64,000 nucleotides of DNA from Methylotenera versatilis 79 (GTDB taxonomy: Bacteria > Pseudomonadota > Gammaproteobacteria > Burkholderiales > Methylophilaceae). Of the stretch, positions 46,623-55,696 are shown in pieces. The DNA is taken from NCBI RefSeq assembly GCF_000384375.1, contig NZ_ARVX01000001.1:2418001-2482000 (forward strand), given 5' to 3'. The notes beneath the pieces are model-generated. The model worked only from the letters and a program-made list of their open reading frames with translations. It did no database searches and was not told where the DNA came from. Made by a program: the position numbers and the translations under genes. How positions within the stretch are numbered: the stretch's first letter is position 1; each line of letters begins with the position of its first letter.

Positions 46623-47330
46623 TTAACCTTTAATTTCTAAACTATTTCGAACAGATTTAACACCAGCGATTTGAGAAACGACTTGTTCCGCTTTAGTTTT
46701 AGCTGCAAGGCTATCGACAAAACCGCTTAATAGCACTTCGCCATCCCGCGTTTCTACGCTAATTTGTAAGCTTTTTAATTGTTTAGTGCCTAAAATCTTA
46801 GCTTTCGCTTTTGCAGTAATCACGCTGTCATCTACAACTGCGCCCACTGTGCGATTTGATTCAGTTGCCGCAACAGCAGTAGAGTCTGCAGGTTGTTGAA
46901 CTACTACAGACTCTTGTTCAGTTAGAGCCATTTGACCTTGTGCAGCACTGTTATTGGTAGCCTGCTCATCTGGCAATTTACCCGTTTTAAAGTAGACATA
47001 TTCACTTTGATCAATATAACCATCTTTATTAGTATCCGCTTTTGCAAAGGTTTTTTTGTTAAAAGCTTTATCCTTTGAAGCCTCATACGGCAATAACAAA
47101 CCATTGCCAGTTTTATCCAACTTAACAAACTCAGCCGCTAATGGCGACATCCAATCAGTGTTTGTAGAAGTTTCAACTGGTGCTACATAAGGTGTATTGT
47201 CGTTTGCATCAACCGTGCCGGCACGTGCAGGCTCTGTTACCTCTTCGGCCATTGCAGTCCCAGCACCAAATGCTAAAACAAGCGCTAGGGTTAATGGTTT
47301 AAAAGTACGCATCAATTTATTTGTATGCAT
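46623..47330 (-). CDS. EF-hand plus BON domain exported protein (longer paralogue)
   Basis: 235 residues with a signal peptide ending A-M-A-E near residue 28. Two EF-hand loops follow: D-K-T-G-N-G-L-L-L-P-Y-E near 72-83 (imperfect) and D-T-N-K-D-G-Y-I-D-Q-S-E near 98-109 (good). The C-terminal BON domain (about 165-235) ends A-G-V-K-S-V-R-N-S-L-E-I-K-G. BON domains bind membrane or other surfaces, and EF-hands bind calcium, so this may be a calcium-responsive envelope protein. It is a paralogue of the gene at 47692 but with an extra Gln/Ala-rich linker. Confidence 0.85.
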   Translation of the reverse strand: MHTNKLMRTFKPLTLALVLAFGAGTAMAEEVTEPARAGTVDANDNTPYVAPVETSTNTDWMSPLAAEFVKLDKTGNGLLLPYEASKDKAFNKKTFAKADTNKDGYIDQSEYVYFKTGKLPDEQATNNSAAQGQMALTEQESVVVQQPADSTAVAATESNRTVGAVVDDSVITAKAKAKILGTKQLKSLQISVETRDGEVLLSGFVDSLAAKTKAEQVVSQIAGVKSVRNSLEIKG

Positions 47331-47528
47331 TATATTGCTCCTAAAAAATCATGTAATTAAGTTAAATTAAAATCTATTTATTTAACGGTGCATGAATTCA
47401 ATCTTGCAGTAAGACAATATTAAACACGTTGACCATTTCTAAAAATCCAATATGGGCTGATTGTTTTGTCAGCTATGGACTACAAAACGTCGTTAATGCT
47501 TGAACATAAATACTTTCAATAGACAATA
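47331..47528. other. Intergenic region upstream of the first EF-hand/BON gene
   Basis: No gene is seen. The gene's promoter should lie here, but no clear hexamers stand out. Together with 47563-47691 it separates the two paralogues, which both read on the minus strand. Confidence 0.5.
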
Positions 47529-47562
47529 AAAAGCCGCATGCTTGACTAAGCATGCGGCTTTT
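47529..47562. terminator. Intrinsic terminator between the two EF-hand/BON genes
   Basis: AAAAGCCGCATGCTT and AAGCATGCGGCTTTT form a perfect 15-bp stem with a 4-base loop. It makes the two paralogous genes separate transcripts. Confidence 0.88.
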
Positions 47563-47691
47563 AAGGGGAAGTTAGCTAGTTACCTTAATAGCAGTGAATT
47601 GTATTTTGTAGCAGTTTAGCTTGTGCTAAGTGGCTATAAAGTGTCAAATTTAGCGCCGTACCATTCACTCCCAAAAAGTTGGCTAATTAAC

Positions 47692-48222
47692 TTAACCTTT
47701 CACTACTAAACTATTTGTAATCGATTTAACGCCTTCTATTTTGCTGACGATTGCTTCCGCTTTTGCTTTAGCCAAGTCATCATCCACAAAACCACTTAAA
47801 ATCACAACACCATTGAAAGTTTTTACACTGATTTGTGTACTTTTAAAATTTCTCTCTGCCAAAAGGTTTGCTTTTGCTTTAGACGTAATCACACTATCTG
47901 AAGTAACTCTTTTTACTGCTTGCTTTTGAGCGCCCGATTTATAATTAACATACTCTTCTTGGTTTAAGGCACCGTCTTTGTCAATATCTGCTTTTGTAAA
48001 ATGGCCTTTGGTAAAAAATTCATCTTTACTAAATTCGGTTTGGCTGAGAAAACCATTTGAATCAGTATCTAATTTTTTAAATTCTGTTTCCAACGAAAAT
48101 CGCCCATTTTCAACAGAGTCTGCAACAGCGTTTGAATCTAATGTAGCCGCCTGCACACTCGTTGCACCGAATGCCAATGCAATGGCTAAAGTTGTTGATT
48201 TTAGTGTTGATAAAGTATTCAT
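47692..48222 (-). CDS. EF-hand plus BON domain exported protein (shorter paralogue)
   Basis: 176 residues from ATG 48222, which follows GGGAG; a longer frame to 48291 adds sequence unlike a signal peptide. The signal peptide ends V-Q-A-A near 24. EF-hand loops D-T-D-S-N-G-F-L-S-Q-T-E near 52-63 and D-I-D-K-D-G-A-L-N-Q-E-E near 76-87 are both well formed, better than in the longer paralogue. The BON domain (about 108-176) ends E-G-V-K-S-I-T-N-S-L-V-V-K-G. Likely periplasmic. The two paralogues come from duplication. Confidence 0.86.
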   Translation of the reverse strand: MNTLSTLKSTTLAIALAFGATSVQAATLDSNAVADSVENGRFSLETEFKKLDTDSNGFLSQTEFSKDEFFTKGHFTKADIDKDGALNQEEYVNYKSGAQKQAVKRVTSDSVITSKAKANLLAERNFKSTQISVKTFNGVVILSGFVDDDLAKAKAEAIVSKIEGVKSITNSLVVKG

Positions 48223-48467
48223 TGATAACTCCCAAATATTGATAACTAATTTAAAACACAAACCAGATTCTGTTGGCGAATTTAATCGCACACTGATTTG
48301 TGTAATGTCGCCATATTACGTAGGAGAGCGTGTTTAACACATCCAACTTATACTGATTGTATTGTCAGATTAAGACTACAGAATGTTAGAAAAATGCTTA
48401 GCGCATTAGCGTTAATACGCTTAGTTGGATTTAATTTAAGAAGAGTAATATTGAATGAAACTATAAA

Positions 48468-49937
48468 TTAGGCCTCAAAATCAAGAGGAATCAAAGCGCG
48501 TGTTCTAACGCCTTTGCCTAGTTCGCTTGATATTTCAAAATGCCCGCCAATAGCTAATACACGATGTCGCATGCCAGACAAACCATGCGTATTTCCATTT
48601 AAGGCATTCATATCAACGCCAACACCGTTGTCCTCGATTTCCACTTTGATATACTGCGCATCCACAAGCACATCAACAGAAATTTTGCTAGCTTTGGCAT
48701 ATTTATTCGCGTTATTAAGCGTTTCTTGCACAATGCGGTAAGTGACTAAACTCAGTGTTTCATTCAATTTTGTATTTTCATCGGGCAAGTTTACAGCCAG
48801 TTCCCATTGATTGCGTTCAGCCGCATCATGAATCAGCGAATGTAACGCAGGCCAAAAACCAAAAGTAGATAACATGGCAGGATGCAGTTCTTGTACGATA
48901 TGGCGCTGATATTGAATGCCTTGATCGACATAACTAGTGGTTTTGCGTAACTTAGTCACCACTTCTTGGGCAACTTCTGGCACAACATCTTTCATCTTCT
49001 TAATCACCCAGGCAAGATCCATTTTGGTTGCGGTAAAAATAGAACCTAATTCATCATGTAATTCGCGGGATAGTTTATGTCGCTCACGCTCCACATCGGC
49101 CTGATAATCAAGCGCCAAACTACGCAACAATTTAGTTTGTTGCTGCAGCTTTTCTTCATAAATCGTATTTTCTTTGGATACGCGCTGTTGCAGCTGACTT
49201 TTAATCACAATTTCCGCCAGCAATTGCTTAATCACCAACACTACAATCCAAATTAATACTAATGCGCTGCCATAGATTGAAATACGCGCGATTAAAATCG
49301 TGCGCTGTTTAATTTTAGTTTTTTCGTTTAAAACATTATTTTGATTTTCAATGACAATGTCGGTGTGCTCCATGAACTTCATCATTTCAAGTAGACCTTC
49401 ATCCAAGCTCATCACTTGCCGCGCTACAAGCGGTTTGCCTGTCCTACTCAAATTAAGCGTCAATTTCATTTCGGTGGCTTTTGACTCTAAGCTCGCAGAA
49501 ATAGCTTTTAACCACTCGCGCTGTTCAATTTGTTCATTGCCTGACGTAGTGTTAATAATCAACTTTTCAATCTTATCGATATTTTCTCTACCAGCAGTTA
49601 GCGCCGTTTCGAACGGCTCAATATATTCTTCTCTTTTGGTGAGTAAATAACCGCGTTGTGCACTTTCGGCTTTATATAAATTGGTTTTTAATTTATTTAA
49701 GGTGACGATATTGGTTCTAATTTGATTGATTACAATATCTTGACGGCCGATTGAAAGTATCCAATTGTCGCTATACAGCACAGATACCATCGTAATCAGC
49801 AAGGCCACAGCCAACATTGCAATGGTGCGCCCGCCCAACAACACAATCAGCTTTTCAAACACGCGCCAACATACATCAATGTAGAACATGAATTTTTCTA
49901 ACACTTTATTGGCAAATTTTTGTGTAGTGGTGCTCAA
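48468..49937 (-). CDS. CHASE3 sensor histidine kinase, NarX/DegS type
   Basis: 489 residues. Two membrane spans at about 36-54 and 210-235 bracket a periplasmic CHASE3-like domain (E-S-A-Q-R-G-Y-L-L-T near 87-96). The cytoplasmic part has a HisKA_3 box with R-E-L-H-D-E-L-G-S near 289-297 (phospho-His) and an HATPase with N-A-N-K-Y-A-K-A near 407 and D-N-G-V-G-V-D near 436. The cognate regulator is likely the NarL-type protein at 51719, about 2 kb away on the other strand. The genes between are stress-type membrane proteins, probable targets. Confidence 0.9.
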   Translation of the reverse strand: MSTTTQKFANKVLEKFMFYIDVCWRVFEKLIVLLGGRTIAMLAVALLITMVSVLYSDNWILSIGRQDIVINQIRTNIVTLNKLKTNLYKAESAQRGYLLTKREEYIEPFETALTAGRENIDKIEKLIINTTSGNEQIEQREWLKAISASLESKATEMKLTLNLSRTGKPLVARQVMSLDEGLLEMMKFMEHTDIVIENQNNVLNEKTKIKQRTILIARISIYGSALVLIWIVVLVIKQLLAEIVIKSQLQQRVSKENTIYEEKLQQQTKLLRSLALDYQADVERERHKLSRELHDELGSIFTATKMDLAWVIKKMKDVVPEVAQEVVTKLRKTTSYVDQGIQYQRHIVQELHPAMLSTFGFWPALHSLIHDAAERNQWELAVNLPDENTKLNETLSLVTYRIVQETLNNANKYAKASKISVDVLVDAQYIKVEIEDNGVGVDMNALNGNTHGLSGMRHRVLAIGGHFEISSELGKGVRTRALIPLDFEA

Positions 49938-50050
49938 AATTTGTAATCGCTCTCTGACATCAAAATCAGATTATAGCGTCTAATCCGTTGAAACTGGCTT
50001 GGTATGATGTGAGCATAGGTTTAACTTACTGATTTTATAAAGGATCCATT

Positions 50051-50224
50051 ATGCTGTATTACGCATTCGTTTTTTTCGTTATTGCCGTTATTGCAGGCTT
50101 GTTAGGATTTAAAGGTGTGGAATCTGGCGCCACAAAAATCGCTAAGTTTTTCTTCTTCATCTTTATTATCTTAGCGCTATTAGTTGTTGCCGCCGCAGTA
50201 CTCGGCATTAGCTTGGTATTTTAA
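50051..50224 (+). CDS. DUF1328 small membrane protein (first copy)
   Basis: 57 residues, beginning MLYYAFVFFVIAVIAGLLGF and containing K-G-V-E-S-G-A-T-K-I-A-K-F-F-F near 21-35. Two hydrophobic spans surround the short polar turn. This is the DUF1328/YtjA family, tiny inner-membrane proteins often induced by stress. Start ATG 50051 follows AAAGGATCC. It is divergent from the kinase gene and 160 bases before a second copy. Confidence 0.88.
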   Translation: MLYYAFVFFVIAVIAGLLGFKGVESGATKIAKFFFFIFIILALLVVAAAVLGISLVF

Positions 50225-50384
50225 TTGAAGCCAAGTAATTAGCGCCTTGTAAGCGCTTTCTGACAAAACTATCAGATAAAGGCTGCTGATTGCAAAAATG
50301 GCATTTACGTAAAGTAGCAACTGTGCATTCAACGTACTTAATTTACAACATAATTAATAATATAATTTTATAAGGAGGTTCAAA

Positions 50385-50543
50385 ATGCTTCATTACACCG
50401 TGGTATTTTTTATCATTGCAATCATTGCCGCAGTTTTTGGCTTTGGTGGTATCGCAGCTGGTGCAACTGAAATTGCAAAGATTCTATTTTTTGTATTTTT
50501 AATTGTGACTATCATTTCGTTCATCATGGGTAGAAAACGTTAA
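50385..50543 (+). CDS. DUF1328 small membrane protein (second copy)
   Basis: 52 residues, [20 protein letters not shown] at the start and [15 protein letters not shown] in the middle, ending G-R-K-R. Same family as the first copy but diverged, with a positive C-terminus. Start ATG 50385 follows AAGGAGG, a very strong ribosome-binding site. Confidence 0.9.
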   Translation: MLHYTVVFFIIAIIAAVFGFGGIAAGATEIAKILFFVFLIVTIISFIMGRKR

Positions 50544-50660
50544 TTAATTGAATTTTTTGGTCAATTTTTTGACTAAAAATAGCGTTAACTATCTTAATTT
50601 TTATTTAATCGTTACATAAATTTGTATTTTATAAATTGACATATATAAAGGAAATTCACC

Positions 50661-51083
50661 ATGTTTAATTCAAACAAACAAGAAGAGTTAAAAGATAAAG
50701 CAGCTAACTTGGCTGACACTGTTAAAGACAATGTAGAAGACGTTGCAAACGACGTTAGACGTAGCGCCGAAAGAGTTGGCAGCAACTTGCAACAAAAAAC
50801 GTTAGAAACTAAACATGAAGCTTTAAGCGTGGTTGATAGCTTGAAATCATTGATCAACCAATATGCCAGCTCTTCAAACGTTGAACAGATTAAAAATCAA
50901 ATCTTAGACAAAGCTTATGAGTTAAAAGGCACTGTTAAAGATGAGGTTTCACATGCTTATGCTGCGGGCAAAGAGCGTACCGTGCACACAGTGCAAGATA
51001 AACCTTTAGTGAGCTTAGGCTTGGCGATTGGTGCTGGTTTATTGTTGGGTTATATTTTAGGTTCTAAACAATCTGATCGATAA
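50661..51083 (+). CDS. DUF883 (ElaB/YqjD-like) membrane-anchored protein
   Basis: 140 residues. A long amphipathic, coiled-coil-prone region (about 1-110) is followed by P-L-V-S-L-G-L-A-I-G-A-G-L-L-L-G-Y-I-L-G-S near 115-135, the C-terminal membrane anchor of the family. YqjD and ElaB are stationary-phase membrane proteins that bind ribosomes in E. coli; that role is only inferred here. It is followed at 58 bases by a YqjE-like gene, the same pair as yqjD-yqjE. Confidence 0.9.
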   Translation: MFNSNKQEELKDKAANLADTVKDNVEDVANDVRRSAERVGSNLQQKTLETKHEALSVVDSLKSLINQYASSSNVEQIKNQILDKAYELKGTVKDEVSHAYAAGKERTVHTVQDKPLVSLGLAIGAGLLLGYILGSKQSDR

Positions 51084-51141
51084 TAGTCTGCAGTAAAACA
51101 ATAAAAACATTAATCCGACAAATTAACCCGAGACATGACTT

Positions 51142-51633
51142 ATGTGGAACACTGCGTTGAAATTAGCTGCCCAATTATTGATTGCCAAATTCTTGCGTAA
51201 CCGTATGCAAGATGCGCAAGAGCATTTTACAAGTAATGCTGCAGGTCATTTTAGCGAAGTGAAAAGAAATATTGCGGCGCTGGTTGAAAGCCACGCCTCT
51301 TTATTTAGACAGCAATTGAATCAAGATATGAAACGCGCCGCCAATAGTTTTATTGGTCTCGTGGTTATCTTTTTAGCACTGTTATGTTCCGGGTTAACGG
51401 CTTTAATGTGGCTGTTTGCAACAGCATGGAACAGCCCCCACCGCGATATAATATTAGGAGTAACAATGATTTTACCGTTATTAGTCAGCATAGGTATTTT
51501 CTTTGCTATCCGCCACACTTGGAAAAAACAACCGCTTTTTTCAAAATCTATGGTACAAGTTGAAAATGATTGGCAAGTATTCAAAAACGGCCTTGATGGC
51601 ACAGCGGATACTTCAGATGAAGCCAATCGATAA
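51142..51633 (+). CDS. YqjE-like phage-holin-family membrane protein
   Basis: 163 residues. Two membrane spans at about 69-93 and 101-121 follow a polar helical N-terminus; this is the holin-X/YqjE layout. It lies directly after the DUF883 gene, which agrees with the yqjD-yqjE pairing. The role is unknown; it is unlikely to be a phage holin, since no phage genes are near. Start ATG 51142. Confidence 0.82.
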   Translation: MWNTALKLAAQLLIAKFLRNRMQDAQEHFTSNAAGHFSEVKRNIAALVESHASLFRQQLNQDMKRAANSFIGLVVIFLALLCSGLTALMWLFATAWNSPHRDIILGVTMILPLLVSIGIFFAIRHTWKKQPLFSKSMVQVENDWQVFKNGLDGTADTSDEANR

Positions 51634-51718
51634 TTTTTTGATTGAATTTGCAGGTTAACTTTGGCAGGTTAAATAGTATTTATCCTGCTATACCATTTGG
51701 ATTTAGGCTCACTTATTC

Positions 51719-52351
51719 ATGAAAAATGTTCTGTTAGTTGACGACCACAGCATTGTGCGTCAAGGTTTAAAAAACCTGATTGCGCTTGAAGCAGATTTAA
51801 CTGTGACAGGCGAAGCTGGATCGGGTTTAGAAGCCATTAAAATGGTACGCGTCAATCAATATGACATCGTCGTATTAGATATTTCGATGCCAGACAAAAA
51901 TGGCGTAGATACTTTGCATGATTTAAAACATGTTGCCCCCGATTTACCGGTGTTAATTTTAAGCGGTTATGCCGAAGCGCAATATGCGCTCAATCTCATT
52001 CGTAACGGCTGTAAAGGCTATTTATCTAAAGATGCGGATTCTGATGAGATCATCAAAGCCATCCGCACTATCGCTAACGGCAAACGTTATATTTCAGCCG
52101 AATTAGCCGAATTAATGAGCGAGCAACTCAGTCATCCAACCGAAAAACAATTGCACGAAACCTTAAGCGACCGTGAATTTCAAGTATTTTTTAAATTATC
52201 CAGCGGTTTAACCGCGACTGAAATTGGCGAAGAGTTAAATATTAGCGTTAAAACCGTCAGTACTTACCGATCACGCATTTTAGAAAAGATGAGCCTTAAA
52301 ACCAATGCTGATCTAACTTATTATGCGATCAAAAACGGACTAATCACATGA
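51719..52351 (+). CDS. NarL/FixJ-family response regulator
   Basis: 210 residues. Receiver domain (about 1-120) with acidic pair D-D near 8-9, phospho-acceptor in V-V-L-D-I-S-M-P-D near 51-59 and the conserved Lys in L-S-K-D near 102; a LuxR-type helix-turn-helix follows with L-S-D-R-E-F-Q-V near 146 and L-T-A-T-E-I-G-E-E-L-N-I-S near 160. It probably pairs with the histidine kinase at 48468, which belongs to the matching NarX class. Target genes may be those between. Confidence 0.93.
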   Translation: MKNVLLVDDHSIVRQGLKNLIALEADLTVTGEAGSGLEAIKMVRVNQYDIVVLDISMPDKNGVDTLHDLKHVAPDLPVLILSGYAEAQYALNLIRNGCKGYLSKDADSDEIIKAIRTIANGKRYISAELAELMSEQLSHPTEKQLHETLSDREFQVFFKLSSGLTATEIGEELNISVKTVSTYRSRILEKMSLKTNADLTYYAIKNGLIT

Positions 52352-52451
52352 TTAAATCTTTGTCATTGATTTCAGAAATTGTAGCCGTCTGTAAGACGGA
52401 AGCGGATAGTATTGACATACTAAATATCGTAGTATCTGTGTTGGATATTTA

Positions 52452-52949
52452 ATGAGTGATAACGAACAATACAAAATGTCAGATTTTAATAAAAATCTAA
52501 CGAACAAATCTGCACAAAACACCAGTGTTTTAGGTGATGCAAAACGCAAGCTTGAACCAATGAAAATGTTATTAGTAGAAGACTCTACTTTATTACGCGA
52601 AGTATTATTCGAAACTATTAACAACTTGGAGCAAGTTGCAGTAGCTGGCACAGCAGACACGCAACTAAGAGCGATGGAGTTGTTAAACGTAGAACCATTC
52701 GACATTTTGTTATTAGATATTGAACTGGCACAAGGTAATGGTTTTGAAGTGATTCGGCATATTCAAAAAGCTGGCTATCCTTTTCCACAACCGATTTTGA
52801 TGATGTTAACGAATCATGCGCACCCGCATTATCGTAGCTTAGCAAAAAGTTTAGGCGTGCATTATTTCTTTGATAAATCAATGGATTTTGATTTGGCCAT
52901 TGAAGCAATTGAATTGGAAGCTGATCGATTTTCAAACGCACAGCATTAA
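52452..52949 (+). CDS. Stand-alone response-regulator receiver domain
   Basis: 165 residues. A polar, probably disordered N-terminus (1-37) is followed by a receiver domain: L-L-V-E-D-S near 39-44, phospho-acceptor in L-L-L-D-I-E-L near 79-85, and K-S at the end of the fold near 135 (D-K-S-M-D). No output domain is attached, so it may act by protein contact, as CheY or Spo0F do. It lies 100 bases after the NarL-type regulator, so the kinase may phosphorylate both. Confidence 0.85.
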   Translation: MSDNEQYKMSDFNKNLTNKSAQNTSVLGDAKRKLEPMKMLLVEDSTLLREVLFETINNLEQVAVAGTADTQLRAMELLNVEPFDILLLDIELAQGNGFEVIRHIQKAGYPFPQPILMMLTNHAHPHYRSLAKSLGVHYFFDKSMDFDLAIEAIELEADRFSNAQH

Positions 52950-53016
52950 TGGCTGTATAAATTAATGTTTAATTTTTAACTGTTAAGCTTTGCATAAAGG
53001 CTTGTGTATAAAACTT

Positions 53017-53487
53017 ATGTTAAATATTCAAACTTGGGAGCTGATTAGTTATATCGTTACCGCCTTTGGTTTGCCATTAGGTATTTTTGCTTTTATTTGG
53101 CAACAACGTAAAGAGCGCGAAAACGAAGAAGAAGCCGTCTACCAAATGTTGTCAGACGCTTATACCGATTTCTTAAAATTGGTGATGCAAAACCCAGATT
53201 TGAAATTACGTTCACAAAGTGAAATCAGTGATTTAACTGAAGAACAACGCGAACGTATCCATGTGATCTTTGAAATATTGATTTCGTTATTTGAACGCGC
53301 TTATTTGTTGGCCTATGAAGACAATATGTCTGGCAAACAACGTCGCAGATGGGCTTCGTGGGATGATTACATGCGCGAATGGTGTGAACGCGATGATTTC
53401 AGATTCAAGTTACCGCGCCTTTTGCAAGGTGAAGATGCCGATTTTTCAGCTTACATTCAAAAAATCGCAAATGAAGAACATATGTAA
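53017..53487 (+). CDS. Hypothetical protein with one N-terminal membrane span
   Basis: 156 residues from ATG 53017 (MLNIQTWELI); a longer frame from 52990 adds nine residues. A single span lies at about 7-28, then a basic and acidic stretch (W-Q-Q-R-K-E-R-E-N-E-E-E) and a helical domain rich in Arg, Trp and Glu. I recognise no family with confidence. Being between a receiver and a hemerythrin-like gene suggests a role in the same stress module. Confidence 0.65.
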   Translation: MLNIQTWELISYIVTAFGLPLGIFAFIWQQRKERENEEEAVYQMLSDAYTDFLKLVMQNPDLKLRSQSEISDLTEEQRERIHVIFEILISLFERAYLLAYEDNMSGKQRRRWASWDDYMREWCERDDFRFKLPRLLQGEDADFSAYIQKIANEEHM

Positions 53488-53571
53488 GCCTTAAAGTTAA
53501 CTATCAATAGGCATTAAGTATCTGTTAATAATAAAGAATTGCTAATCACACTTCTATTAGCTGGAGTTAAT

Positions 53572-54021
53572 ATGAACATTTACGAAGCATTAAGAGCAAG
53601 CCACGATACGCAAAGACAGCTTTGTGATGAATTATTGGCCAGCGAACCCAACGCACAATCGCGTAAACAATTATTTAAAACATTAAAAGTCGAATTAGAA
53701 GCGCACGCCGCGGCTGAAGAACGCTTTTTGTACTGTCCGATTATGATGGAAGATGCTGGTCTTTCTATCTCACGTCACGCGCTGTCAGAACATCATGAAA
53801 TGGAAGAGTTGATGGAAGAATTAACCACCAACGATCCAACTGTGCAAGGCTGGTTAACACGCGCGAAAGCCTTGTGCGATAAAGTGCATCATCATTTAGA
53901 TGAGGAAGAAAAAGCCTTCTTTCAATTATCAGGAAAATTACTGAGCGATAAGCAAAAAGACAGCTTAGCCAAAGATTATTTAAGCGATTACGAGCGGCTT
54001 AAAACAAAATATAGCAGTTAA
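53572..54021 (+). CDS. Hemerythrin-like HHE-domain protein
   Basis: 149 residues from ATG 53572, which follows CTGGAG; the frame upstream is hydrophobic and not part of the family. Metal-ligand pattern: R-A-S-H-D-T-Q near 8-14, E-L-E-A-H-A-A-A-E-E-R-F near 40-51, S-E-H-H-E-M-E near 73-79 and V-H-H-H-L-D-E-E-E near 106-114. This is a diiron or cation-binding four-helix bundle. Relatives sense oxygen or bind nitric oxide; which applies here is unknown. Confidence 0.9.
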   Translation: MNIYEALRASHDTQRQLCDELLASEPNAQSRKQLFKTLKVELEAHAAAEERFLYCPIMMEDAGLSISRHALSEHHEMEELMEELTTNDPTVQGWLTRAKALCDKVHHHLDEEEKAFFQLSGKLLSDKQKDSLAKDYLSDYERLKTKYSS

Positions 54022-54052
54022 TGTTATTGAACGGATTTTTAAGTGAATTTCT

Positions 54053-54511
54053 GTGAATGAATTTAAGGATAATTTGGATTTTCAATCCGCTAATTATCAA
54101 CAGAATCGACATTGGAAAACAGCTGCTAGAATCTTTGTAACAACTTGGTTTGTAATTGGCGGCGTCATGCATTTTGCCAATCCTGAGCCCTTCTTGCGCA
54201 TTATGCCGCCGTATATTCCGTTCCATTTGGCTTGCGTATATATCAGCGGAGCGTTTGAGTTATTAGGCGCAATTGGCTTGTGGATTAAGCCTGTCAGAAG
54301 TTTAGCGGGCTATGGCTTAATGGCGTTAACGACAATCGTCACGCTTGCCAACATTTATATGTATCAACATCCCAACTTATTTCCCAGCATTCCAGAATGG
54401 CTATTAGTTGTGCGTTTTCCAGTACAAGCTTTATTGATTTGGCTAATTTGGTGGTGTTCCAGGCCAGAAAAATCTAGCACTTATGTCAACATTAAATTGC
54501 CAGTGACTTAA
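54053..54511 (+). CDS. DoxX-like membrane protein
   Basis: 152 residues. Four membrane spans lie at about 25-45, 63-80, 88-108 and 118-138, with V-I-G-G-V-M-H-F-A-N-P near 34-44 and F-E-L-L-G-A-I-G-L near 68-76, the DoxX/MauE-like pattern. Start is GTG 54053. Small DoxX-type proteins are linked to redox and quinone chemistry in the membrane. It closes the run of plus-strand stress-type genes. Confidence 0.78.
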   Translation: MNEFKDNLDFQSANYQQNRHWKTAARIFVTTWFVIGGVMHFANPEPFLRIMPPYIPFHLACVYISGAFELLGAIGLWIKPVRSLAGYGLMALTTIVTLANIYMYQHPNLFPSIPEWLLVVRFPVQALLIWLIWWCSRPEKSSTYVNIKLPVT

Positions 54512-54607
54512 TTGTTTGCAAAGTAATTTAATGATTCGTTTTAAAAGTTACTCAATTAAATCAGTTAAGTTTTTTATAGTTAATAGCGATATTGGTAATT
54601 AATTGCG

Positions 54608-55474
54608 CTACTTGGTCATTCTAGTTAGCTTAAAACCTGCTTTTTTAAACGCATTGATCAAACCCGTTTTCCCCGCCAAATGTGATGCACCAACCGCCAC
54701 AAATACTGGCTTTTCATTTGCCGCTTGAATGCTACCTTCTGCCATCACCAGATTGCGTTCATCCAGTAACTTAGTGCGCATCTTTGTCCAAATAGGTTTA
54801 GGCAACATGCCGCTAGTGATTTTTTCATCCAGCGCACTAATTTTGTCAGAGTCGCCATTCAAATAAGCGGTTATCAATCGCTCAAAATCTGCTTCTTTTT
54901 GTGCTTGCGTGCGTTTTAACACGGCGCGCAACATCACCAATTGCTCTTCACGGCTAAAATCATCCATCACACCAAAATGCGCTTTGCTGGTTTCTAATCC
55001 TTCAACATCCTTTAATAACTCTTCGGATTTTGTCATCAATAAATTATCTTGCGCAAAAGGCGTTTGCGGTTTGGGCAGATCAAATATCACCGCCAGCAAC
55101 CAGGGTTTCATACGCAGCGCCGCATCCAGATGCATCACATGAAAATCTGCCAACTCACGTACTTGTTCAAGCTCTTGCTCAGTCAACATTTCGCGCAAAG
55201 TAGCGTCTTGCATCAGCAACGCATTAGGGTCTTTATTATCCTGCTTGGTTTCCATGATGAAAGTATCGACACTGTTGATTGCATCAATCACGCTAGGTGA
55301 GAAGTCGGTCACGCGATTGTCATCCGTGTGCATAGTGCCGAAAAGATAACTGACAATGCCAGTCGGTGATTCCATCTTCCAAAACAAGCCTTTTTCGGTG
55401 GCTTGCGATGTTAATGATGCGCTGAGTAGAAAGCCGATAACGATTGATTTGGCTGCGGATTGATAGCGAAACAT
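54608..55474 (-). CDS. TraB/GumN family exported protein
   Basis: 288 residues from ATG 55474, giving a signal peptide MFRYQSAAKSIVIGFLLSAS ending near S-Q-A-T; a frame to 55540 lacks such a start. The family pattern is present: S-Y-L-F-G-T-M-H-T-D-D near 42-52 and V-A-V-G-A-S-H-L-A-G near 261-270, with metal-binding His and Glu residues. Some TraB relatives (TIKI) are proteases; substrate here is unknown. A hairpin lies upstream at 55573-55612. Confidence 0.88.
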   Translation of the reverse strand: MFRYQSAAKSIVIGFLLSASLTSQATEKGLFWKMESPTGIVSYLFGTMHTDDNRVTDFSPSVIDAINSVDTFIMETKQDNKDPNALLMQDATLREMLTEQELEQVRELADFHVMHLDAALRMKPWLLAVIFDLPKPQTPFAQDNLLMTKSEELLKDVEGLETSKAHFGVMDDFSREEQLVMLRAVLKRTQAQKEADFERLITAYLNGDSDKISALDEKITSGMLPKPIWTKMRTKLLDERNLVMAEGSIQAANEKPVFVAVGASHLAGKTGLINAFKKAGFKLTRMTK

Positions 55475-55572
55475 GCAAAACCCTTTAAGTGAACGCTCTT
55501 TAAAGACTTTTAAATACAGCATTTGGTTCAGATTTGGCATGATTCGCCAGTTTAAAATATCAAAGCAAACTT

Positions 55573-55612
55573 AAGGTTAACACTTTTCTTGTGCTTAAAA
55601 AGTGGTTAACTT
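55573..55612 (-). terminator. Weak hairpin between ygiQ and the TraB gene
   Basis: GTTAAC-ACTTTT pairs with AAAAAGT-GGTTAAC across a 12-base loop with one bulge. It lies downstream of ygiQ on the minus strand, and no long U-tract follows. Confidence 0.35.
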
Positions 55613-55696
55613 TTCGTTTGCTCAAGATAAAAAACCTGCTTGATTCAATGTTTGCTGAATTTAAACTGTTCTACCCAAAAACTATTTAACAATGGT

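Noticed and set aside
51142-51633. Phage holin, hence prophage
   Set aside because: The protein is of the holin-X/YqjE type next to a DUF883 gene; no phage structural, lysis or integrase genes occur in the window.
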